Shown here: positions 56,375 through 64,000 of the stretch, one piece after another
How positions within the stretch are numbered: the stretch's first letter is position 1
Layout of the letters: the number at the start of each line of letters is the position of its first letter
Origin: Calocera cornea HHB12733
Lineage: Eukaryota > Basidiomycota > Dacrymycetes > Dacrymycetales > Dacrymycetaceae
NCBI GenBank assembly: GCA_001632435.1
Contig: KV423940.1
Location: 1-64,000, forward strand
Reading direction: 5' to 3'
Length of the DNA: 64,000 nt
The notes under the pieces: generated by a model
Seen by the model: only the letters and a program-made list of their open reading frames with translations
What the model was told of the DNA's origin: nothing
Databases searched by the model: none
Made by a program: the position numbers and the translations under genes

Positions 56375-57538
56375 TTAGTTCTTGAAATCCCCGCCACTCT
56401 CCCACTCCTCTCGCTCGTAGTATCCTGCAAATCCCAGCCAACCCATCTCTGGATTTCCGGTCTCCTTCGAAGTAAATTTCCTTGCCTCATCGTTTACCAG
56501 AATTGGCCTTTCACCCTTCTCCAAAGCGGACATGACGAGGAGCTGTGCACGGCAGACCTTCTCGAAGGAAAGGAACTAGAGAATCACCATCAGACACGGA
56601 TTTTCCGTATGAGGTAATTTACATACCCACCAAGCCGCCTCGTCAGGGCTCGTCTGTCCAAGTGCCAAGGAGCCATGGTTCTGCAGGAGTGCGATCTTCG
56701 TATTAGGCGTCATCTTTGCAACGATCTGTGCGCCCTCCGACTCGTCCACAACGAGACCCTCGAATCCAACGTCGATGATTGAGCCATCAAATGCGCATGC
56801 GTCCTAGAGCCCTCTTCAGCTGTGGTCTCGGATGCTGGCATTGACGATTCCAACCTGATTGATCATCTCTATGGGCTTGCCAAGCGCAGAGAACGCTGTC
56901 AGGAAAGGATCTCAGCACACATCGTCAGTGGTTGAAACTTCCATACCTTTCGAATATGGTCCATGAACATGGACAATAGACTGCACATCCTTAGCCATCC
57001 TATAAATCGGCGCGTGCAGTCCGGTCGCGCTCGCGTCGACACTCCGGTTCTGAGTTTCACTGCCGTCGTGCACAACGGTCCCATCGCCATTCACCAATAC
57101 GAGGTCCGATGCTTTCATTCTAAAGAAGGACTTGGTCCACGGATTGATGTAAAATTTATCGGGGTGGACGACGGAGCGAACGGAGCAATGCCCTGAGATA
57201 CGGTCAGGCTACAAGGCCAAAGAGCGCGGGAGGACAGGCATACCAGCGATACCCTCTGCATGTCCCTCTCTGGCCAACACCCTAAACACAGCTGCCAGGT
57301 GCTCCTTTCTATACACCTCCTCCTCATGTTTCGAGCTAAATGTCGGCATAGTGATGCGCGAATGCCCAACCGAGATATCCTTGAAAGGTGACTTGTCGAA
57401 GTGCGTCGTGCGGGGGAATGCATAGCCGGACGGGGATGGCGGAGAGGCGAAGACCGGACGAGATGTATGGATACTTCGGAAGAGTTGTACGGGGTAACTT
57501 GGGCGCCAGCGCCGGCTGAGAAGGTGATAAAACGGCAT
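56375..57538 (-). CDS. Class II aldolase/adducin N-terminal domain protein
   Basis: Several exons. The N-terminus (MPFYHLLSRRWRPSYP then LFRSIHTSRPVFA) resembles a mitochondrial presequence; a Met at about 57350 (MPTFSSKHEEEVYRKEHLAA) would give a cytosolic form. The class II aldolase/adducin fold is visible: GIAGHCSVRSVVHPDKFYIN, FFRMKASDLVLVNGDGTVV, LHAPIYRMAKDVQSIVHVHG (paired metal His), VVDESEGAQIVAKMTPNTKI and ALLQNHGSLALGQTSPDEAA, then FLSFEKVCRAQLLV. The family includes zinc-dependent aldolases and decarboxylating or epimerising enzymes on sugar phosphates, and adducin-like proteins without activity. The His pair HVHG and HCS suggest that a metal site is kept. It sits, on the opposite strand, between decayed copies of the membrane glycoprotein. 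Confidence 0.82.
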
Positions 57539-57869
57539 AGCGATCGGTGAAGATGCCTAGCTGGGGAGAACCTGCACCTTCTACGGACACCAAACAGCGA
57601 GTGGAAGGTCGCAGGGTCCAAAACAACACCCCGGAGCCCGGGGTCGGAGTCGTCAGTGATCGTACGAAAAGCCGCCTCGAGTCAAACGGCTCCCCCAATG
57701 TCTGACGGTACCCATGGCCCTATACTTCCCTCTTGGCACCGACTCCGGGCCAGCTTAAGCGAGTCGAAAGAATGGCTGTCGCGTTATCGTAGTCTTTGTA
57801 CCCCGCCCACATAGCTGAAGCAGGAACTCCGAACAATCCCCGGGCCGTTGGCCCTCCCATCAATCCCAC
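57539..57869. promoter_or_regulatory. Promoter side of the aldolase-like gene
   Basis: About 330 bp. No gene was seen; plus-strand similarity to the membrane glycoprotein family begins just downstream. Confidence 0.35.
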
Positions 57870-58650
57870 GCAATATCAGCCACAGTATATTGATCTCCTC
57901 AGTCTAGAGCAGGCCATGGAAAAGTTGCTAGCCCTCGTGATCTGGTCCGGTTAGTAAGATTTCAGCCGGAATCGACAACAACTTCTGACATCATTTAGTA
58001 ACAAATACCGGAAGCCTGTACAAATAAAATACCACGGAGGCGACAGGGCATGCTGTAGTGCTTCGGGCTCGACTTAATGTGAGCAATTACGCTTTGATTC
58101 AAGCGCATCACTGACATGAGAACCGGATGTCTTTTAAGTTGAACGATGTACCGGTACGACCGTACAATTCATGACCACGCGACAATCACTAGTAGTCCTG
58201 AAGTTGTTGGTAGGAAGTGGCCTGACGGCTCTTCTTCTGGTTCTCAGCTGCGTTGTGACATGGAAGCGTCGGGAGCGAGCCATTCCGCTCAGACACAAGT
58301 TCGACAGCTTGGGTCTCCTACAAATACTATGGATCTCTGGGCGGTTTCCCTCAGCTTCCCAGCGGATTGCAGCCGATGTGCAACAACCTTCTACCAAAAG
58401 CCTACGGCGCACAGGAGCTTCATTATCTATTTGGCCTGATACTGCACTCGATCTGGAATGCGGGACAGCATTTGAGCAAAGAACAGCGCACGGTAGGGGA
58501 GTCGGACAACTCCCCGTCCAGTGGTCGAGGTTCGAGACTGTCCAGGAAGATAGCGATACCAAGTCGGAAATCGGCACCAATGATTTCTGGGATGAGAAAG
58601 AGAAACATTCGTCGTCACCGCCGCAGAGTCTGCTGCCTGTTCTGGACTAG
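57870..58650 (+). pseudogene. 3'-terminal fragment of a third membrane glycoprotein copy
   Basis: Only the last exons of the family remain: QYIDLLSLEQAMEKLLALVI (counterpart of VSLISLEQAMEDALSLLIWS), TTEATGHAVVLRARLN with an in-frame stop just before it, then LVGSGLTALLLVLSCVVTW (the C-terminal membrane segment), KFDSLGLLQILWISGRFPSA and QQPSTKSLRRTGASLSIWP. The N-terminal membrane segments and nearly all of the ectodomain are missing. It is probably a truncated relic. Confidence 0.65.
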
Positions 58651-58978
58651 TGTCGATTGACTTGATATGTGTATCGCCTTTCTGCCAGGGTGGTAAGTAT
58701 TATACTATTGAAATGTTGCGCTACGAATGAAATCTGTACACAGGAGTCATATATGGAGTAGAGAGTATAAAGCAGAGAGTTCTACTAAATATCATAACTA
58801 GCTGGATCATAAGGAAGTGGACTTGACGGCGGGAGGAACCTTGCCACCGGAGAGAAGGTGGTCGAACGGCCGAGAATCCGCAGCTTACTAAGCCAAAACA
58901 CAGCCACTCTACGTGCAGGGGACGTCTCGCGAGAGTCGTCGCCAGACAACTTCCTCCCACTTCGTTCCAACGGTCACC
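58651..58978. promoter_or_regulatory. Promoter region of the PHF5A/Rds3 gene
   Basis: 328 bp with no gene seen; the first half is AT-rich. Confidence 0.4.
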
Positions 58979-59573
58979 ATGTCGAAGCATCATCCCGGTA
59001 CGTACTCCGTTGTAGCACATCGTGCTCTTGAACTGATTCTGTTGCAGATCTGATTATGTGCCGGCGTCAGACTGGTATTGGTACGTCCTCTCGTCTCGGG
59101 TCCGTGTGCTTAGCACTGATCGTGCCCTAACAGCCATCGGCCGTCTCTGCGAGAAGTGTGATGGGAAATGGTGAGCTCAACTCTATGAATGTTCTACACT
59201 GATGCTGAACTCCGTACTAAGCCCTGTGTGTGACTCTTACGTGCGTCCCGAGACTCTTGTCCGCATTTGCGACGAATGCAACTTTGGCACATACGGCGGA
59301 AGGTGCATCATCTGTGGTTCTCCAGGTACATCCTACCTTTCCCGTCTTTGCGAGTTGACTCATATCCCGTGCTTCAGGTATATCTGATGCATACTACTGC
59401 GCCGAGTGCACGCGGTTAGAGAAGGACAGGGATGGTTGCCCGAAGATCGTGAACCTGGGTGCTAGTAGAACGGATCTGTTCTATGAGAGGCGTCGTCTAG
59501 GTGAGTCACACTGTTTATCAACGCCGTTAAAGCATGTACTAACTGCAGTTTCGTAGGCTTCAAAAAGGGCTGA
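58979..59573 (+). CDS. RDS3: Splicing factor 3b subunit PHF5A/Rds3
   Basis: Six exons, 58979-58997, 59048-59080, 59134-59170, 59222-59325, 59378-59500 and 59557-59573, give exactly 111 codons (110 residues), the same length as human PHF5A. It begins [20 protein letters not shown] and carries the six CxxC knots: LCEKC, CPVC, CDEC, CIIC and CAEC plus flanking Cys, ending [18 protein letters not shown]5A/Rds3 is a zinc-binding hub of the SF3b complex that helps U2 snRNP recognise the branch point. Two of the exons are under 20 nt, so the gene for a splicing factor is itself among the most finely split in the window. Identity is essentially certain. Confidence 0.97.
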
Positions 59574-59725
59574 TCTAGAACCCCCCCTGTATCATTCACA
59601 ATGTTGTACTTTTACACGTGATCCCGTCTATGAGATTAATGCACTTCCGTTGCCAATCTGTTCATACAGCACAACCCAATAGAAAGAGGAGAGAGATGAA
59701 TAAGGATGAGACGAGATAGATGCAA

Positions 59726-62700
59726 CTAAGGTCCGCTGCCGCCGCTACCATAAACCTGGAATGGCAGCAAAGGCCTGCTATTCCGAGGGTTGGCGATGTC
59801 AGTTACGACCTTGAGAGCGTTCATGTCAACCTGACAATGCATTAGTCAGCAACCTTTCGATACTCGATCGGGGAGACGATGCGTACAGGAGCTTTGAATA
59901 CCACAAAAATGTGCGTAGGATCATGCACGTCGTTCTCCTCGCAGTCGGCGCACAGATCTTTTGAGCAGTAAACGCATCTGAACCATTCGCCACGAATGGG
60001 TTCTACGCAGATGTCGCACAGCGTGTTGCCATGCACCAGATTGAGCAAGTAAGCTGGGAGATGGTTGTAAGCATCAATAGCTTCTGCAGCTTCCTATGCT
60101 CTCTTACCTCTGGGATCTTGGTTCGATTCGAAGCCAGCAGCTACGGGGCTTCTATAGAGGAGTGGTAGGATCGGGAATGGCGAGTTGATGGCCCGATCCA
60201 GTGGACGCGGAATCTTGAAGAACGCATGCATCGGGTCGTGCAGGTCGTACGATCGCGCCTCACACATAGAGCACTAGGTATGTTATGAGACAGACGCTAG
60301 AAAGCGGACAAAGGCCATGGCGTACCAAGCTGTATGACTCGGGCAGGGACGGGCAGTGGGCACATTGGTAGCGCACCCCTTCAATGAGCTGTGGAACAAT
60401 GAGACCGAGTCAACACACAATTTGGAGCTTTTACTCACCTCATCACATCCTTTACAGATGATGTGCTTGGACACCTCATCCGATCGGATAGCGCCAATGA
60501 CGGTGGGCAACGAGTCCGAGCTCGACGAATTTGACCTCTGTCTAGGGAAGGCGATTTCCATATTGATGCCGTCCCTCTGCGACCACAGGTTCCGCGCTCT
60601 CCGGCTTGCAGCCTCGACTTGCGCCGAGTCGAGCGGGTAGGGGATCTTGATCATGATGTGCGAGTCGTCGTGCCCCCCGTCTGGTGCTGTGAGGTTGCCA
60701 GGGAGGCCGGCGGCTTCGCAGTTGGCGCATATATCGACGTCCGTGCAGATGGCGCAGTGAAAGCGTGCTCCGACAATGTCTTGCAAGCAACTGTAGAATG
60801 TCGTCAATGCAAGCTGGAGTGAGATAGTAGGAAGCAGCGCACTGTGTGCATTTCACACCCGGATGGTCCAGCGCTGCATCCTTGTTAGCCAATGCGGACT
60901 GCATATAGGAACGCCACTCACTATCCGAATCCTGCCTATCCGCCAAGACAAGTGCATTGCTCAAGGATGGCGTCGCGGGCTCGCTCTTGGTCCCCTCCAC
61001 AAAGAGGAACACATGCGCGGGGTGAATGTGGTGCACCTGGCTGTAGCACCCTCGGCACAGGCTGAAATTGTCGCACGATAGACACTTGTACCGGTCGCCC
61101 GGCAGCGGGTTCTTGCACGTAGCACACTCTACGTGCTCGTCGTACTCTGCGGAAGAGGTCAGCATGCGTGGGAATACAGGTGGCGGATGACGCACCGAGA
61201 TCCTTCCAGCCCGTCGGGCCCCACATCTTCTCCCTGAACGCGTGGCGGAACGCGTGCTTCTTCCGCATCCTGGACGGCGACTGGCCCGCGAGCTGGAGGG
61301 ACGACTGGGACGACTGGAAGTGTGCGGTGGGCGAGCCGTACAGCGGGCTAGGCCCGCTCGAGCTCGAGCTAGACGAGAGCGGGCTCGGCCCCTCCGCCTC
61401 GGCTGCGAGGGTAGCGTGGTTCAAGCCTGCGCTGTGCACGCATCCTGCGCAGAGCTCGTACCCCCTCTCGAGCGTGGGCATCTGCAGCCCGGGCCTCCCT
61501 ATTCCCCGCCCGTTCCGGTACTCGAACGGGTAGCCGTTCTGCCGCCGCGGGGAGAAGTCCTGCAGCTGGATGCTGGAGCCCGAGTGCGACTGGTGCACGG
61601 TCGCCTCCGAGTAGGCAGAGTACGCGTCGGTGATGTCGACCTGCCGGCCCGAGAGCGGGTGCCACGAGGGCGGCTCCTTGGCCTCCTTCTCCCCGCACGT
61701 CGTGCACACGTAGCGGAAGTCCTCGAGCAGCACCCCGCAGGCCGAGCAGTCCGTGAGCAAACGCGGCGCTTCGGCAGGGAGGGACTCGACCTCCTCTTCC
61801 GGGACGAAGGCGAGCACTTCCGCGGGGATCCCGGGGTACCGGTTCTGCAGCATGGGGAGGGACGACGTGTGGTCCGCCACAAGAGGGAGGTGCTCCTCGA
61901 AGCCCGGTGAGCTGCGGAGCCGCGCGTGGCCCATGACGCCCAGCTGGTTATTCTGGTTCTCGATCCACGCGAGCCCGTGCGGGCTCGTCTGCTGGTTGTT
62001 GGAGATGTACAAGCTCTCGAGGTCCACGCTCCCGCTCTGGTCCATCCCGCTGTCGCGCACGCGGCGCTGGCTGGCCGCGCGCTCCCGCCCCGAGGAGCCG
62101 CCGCTCTGCGAGGCTGGGTACTCGTAGTAGTAGTGGTGCGTGCCGCGCTGCAGCTCGAGCTGGGCGTCGTCGAACGGGTCCTCGTCGTCCGCCCCGTCGT
62201 CGTCCGACCGCAACCGGGGATCCGAGCCGTTGGCCACCACGAGCCGGCGCAGGCGATCAGCAGCCATCGTCGTCTCGCTCGGCTCGTCAAACGGCCCATT
62301 TTGCTGGAATCGGCGTGACCTAGGCGAGGCAGGCGGCGAAGGCGGGACGGTGGCCACAGTTGGCAGATTATAATTCGGCAAGCTGACCCCATTCACGCCG
62401 GCAGCCGCGGACGAGCCGGCGTACCCCTGTCGCGGCACATCGACAAAGCTGCTGCTCGCCTGGCTGCCATAGTTGTGCGAGCTGACGGTCATCACGTCGT
62501 CCTCGAGCTCGCCGCTCGCCCTGGGAATCTCCCGGCGCTGCTCGGCGCGCTCGACCTGGACGTACTCGTCCATGCTCGCGAGGCTCGCCGTGTCCGACAG
62601 GCTCGGCCCGTCGTTCTCCATATTCACGCGCACGCGGAGGGTGACCTTCTTGCCCGAGGAGGAGCGGCCAGAGGCGGAGGAGGCGCCGGAGTAGGCGACG

Positions 62701-63046
62701 CTCTCCGTGTCCCCGTCCGAGAAGTAGTTGATCGCCTCGGTCAGGTCGTGGTTCGACGAGATGTCCGTCACCTCGCCGTCGTCGTCCATGTACGTGATGA
62801 GGAACTGGCAGCCGTACAGCGAGTAGCATTGTTCGACCTGCACCCACCCACCAGGGCGTTAGTCAGCCACAACGCCCTTATGATTTGAACGAGCCGGGAC
62901 AGCACCTTTGCGCGGAGGACGTCGAACGAGCAGTCGACCGCACTTGCGAAAGTGACGCGGCGCATGGAGCGGTTGTAGGAGCATTTGACGACGAGCGGCC
63001 GGTCGGGGCGGTCCCACGCCGACGACTGGGACGACAACGCCGTCAT
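59726..63046 (-). CDS. NBR1-like protein with PB1 domain and about five ZZ fingers
   Basis: Multi-exon. The N-terminus is a PB1 domain (LVVKCSYNRSMRRVTFASAV; FLITYMDDDGEVTDISSNHD), then about 350 residues of Ser/Gly-rich linker. ZZ-type fingers follow: DCSACGVLLEDFRYVCTTC with LCAGC; VECATCKNPLPGDRYKCLSC with LCRGC; a third with FHCAICTDVDICANCEAAG; a fourth with ICKGCDEV, YQCAHC and LCSMCEARS; a fifth with LCDICVEPIRGEWFRCVYC. Most are followed by a HDPTHIFVVF-like HxxxH motif. PB1 plus repeated ZZ domains is the layout of NBR1-type autophagy receptors. I did not see the four-tryptophan domain of classical NBR1. The stop at 59726 follows VYGSGGSGP. The start at 63046 follows a GGTCGT repeat; an in-frame Met at 63124 would add a Thr-rich extension. 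Exon joins between 60070 and 60880 are approximate. Confidence 0.78.
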
Positions 63047-63082
63047 GGTCGTGATCGTGGTCGTGGTCGTGGTCGTGGCTGT
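63044..63082. repeat. GGTCGT hexanucleotide run at the start of the NBR1-like gene
   Basis: About six copies of the GGTCGT/GATCGT hexamer lie at the 5' end of the minus-strand gene. In its frame they would read as Thr with Ile (TTTTTTTITT) if translation began at 63124. Confidence 0.75.
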
Positions 63083-63952
63083 TGGTGGTGGGGGGTGACT
63101 CGGGGTGGCCTGGTGCCAGCCCACTCTGCCCGCAGCAGTCGGTGTACAGTCCGGCGCTTCGGGGGCCGGGCTCGGGTGGGGAGGGCAAGTGATAGGAAGT
63201 AAGGAGTGCTAACAGACGGCGGCGGACTGCGCTCTGATCAGCGCTCTGTCCATCGGCGGTTCACAGACGACCGGCACGGCTGTTCGGCGAAGGGCGAGTG
63301 GGCCGGATGGGCGCGACTGCGACTGGTATCGCAGGCCTTTTCGGACAAAACCCCTGCTTCCGGTATTTGACGGAGGCATTCTGCTCCATACTGACGCAGA
63401 CTGACCTGTACCGTCAGGTACTGTCAGTATGGCCCGGTACCCGTAGGGCACCTCCGGTATTGGCCGGTACCCGTCGGTATTGCTCCCGTACCTATCTGTA
63501 CGGAACTATACTGCTGGGCTGCCTCCGGTACCGCTCCATACCCACCTGTACTGACAGGTACCGGCTCGTACCGTCCGTACGGACCCCGCAACATACCCAA
63601 ATCCCGTAATCCTCTCATCTCCACCGGCTCCCATCCCGCCTTACTTCCCTTGCCGTACGCTTCCCCATCCGCTCTCCCCTTCATTTTTTATTTTCAAACA
63701 CACTGCTTTGGGGGTCTTACCCATCTCGCAGCCGACACCGCACCTGTCACCTTGGTCCTTTTTATCGCTCTCCTCTCATTGGTCTGACCTTTCCCCAACC
63801 TTTTCCATCCCACTGTTCCCGTTTCAAATTTTCTCTCCCCCCCACCCTCCGTCTCCTGCATCTCTTCCGTTCCCCCCATGCCCCGGACCATCCAACCTTC
63901 CCCTCCCGCCCCCGCCCCCGCCCTTCCTTCTCTCTTGGCCACATTCCACTTT
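63047..63952. promoter_or_regulatory. Divergent promoter at the right edge
   Basis: The segment 63400-63600 is packed with GTAC words. From 63640 to 63950 the plus strand is a strong CT-rich tract, typical of promoters and 5' leaders of fungal genes. No complete gene was seen. Confidence 0.45.
63400..63600. repeat. GTAC-rich degenerate repeat, right side
   Basis: About 18 GTAC or GTAT words occur in 200 bp, in units such as CCGGTACCCGT, CTGTACTGAC and AGGTACCGGC, spaced at about 10-12 bp. They resemble the tract at 2700-2935 and likewise lie between two divergent gene starts. Confidence 0.65.
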
Positions 63953-64000
63953 CCATGTCTCATATGGCCCCTCGTTGTGGCCTCTGCAACTCCACAACCA
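63953..64000 (+). CDS. Possible gene start, truncated by the window end
   Basis: After a long CT-rich leader an ATG at 63953 opens MSHMAPRCGLCNSTT, with a CxxC at the edge. An alternative ATG at 63878 reads MPRTIQPSPPAPAPALPSL. Too little sequence is present for any identification. Confidence 0.25.

Noticed and set aside
1..64000. tRNA or rRNA genes
   Set aside because: Reading for T-loop GGTTCRA patterns with a matching acceptor stem found no convincing case; a dedicated scan would be decisive.

Overview
The window looks like nuclear DNA of a mushroom-forming basidiomycete (Agaricomycetes; a Polyporales-type fungus would fit). Genes are broken by many 45-60 nt GT-AG introns, intergenic gaps are short, coding DNA is GC-rich, and the gene families are typical of the group: expanded TKL-type kinase-like proteins, an SNG1/DUF3533 membrane protein and a Cat2-type carnitine acetyltransferase. 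No rRNA, tRNA, CRISPR array or bacterial-type operon was seen. The species is not identified.

Layout. 1-2140 (-): a proline-rich protein of unknown function that runs off the left edge. 2141-3244: divergent promoter with a GTAC-rich 10-bp repeat. 3245-14287: amidohydrolase, PEX7, RPB4, a metallo-beta-lactamase-like protein, an SNG1-like membrane protein and a carnitine acetyltransferase with both a mitochondrial-type N-terminus and a peroxisomal C-terminus. 14802-18812: three two-exon genes for 57-70 residue proteins that share one extreme C-terminus (MLPANE-x-x-ML), interleaved with a ZNF511-type zinc-finger gene. I recognise no family for them and consider them the best candidate for something undescribed. 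19012-21998: a secreted Cys-rich protein, then a gene-poor stretch. 21999-25142: CCC2/ATP7-type copper ATPase. 25660-30567: one large gene with two kinase domains in tandem, both lacking the HRD arginine, followed by a frameshifted relative (30874-32430).

33169-43247 is a dense housekeeping block: NAD+ synthetase, SEC6, ERV1, TRM82 and COQ6, arranged as divergent and convergent pairs. 43560-47315 (-): two unknown proteins, one membrane-anchored and one secreted. 47966-50091: RAD9. 50784-58650: a multi-exon membrane glycoprotein gene and two decayed copies, with an aldolase-II/adducin-type gene between the decayed copies. 58979-59573: PHF5A/Rds3 splicing factor, 110 residues as in other eukaryotes. 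59726-63046 (-): an NBR1-like PB1 protein with about five ZZ zinc fingers. 63047-64000: a second divergent promoter with GTAC-rich repeats and a possible gene start at the right edge.

The genes do not form one pathway. The links I can support are peroxisome-related (PEX7 and the AKL-ending carnitine acetyltransferase), mitochondrial (ERV1, COQ6, the acetyltransferase and perhaps the aldolase-like protein), and local duplication (mini-protein trio, kinase pair plus pseudogene, three membrane-protein copies). Exon joins were derived by hand from splice consensus and reading phase. Where I say the total is a whole number of codons, I checked the arithmetic.
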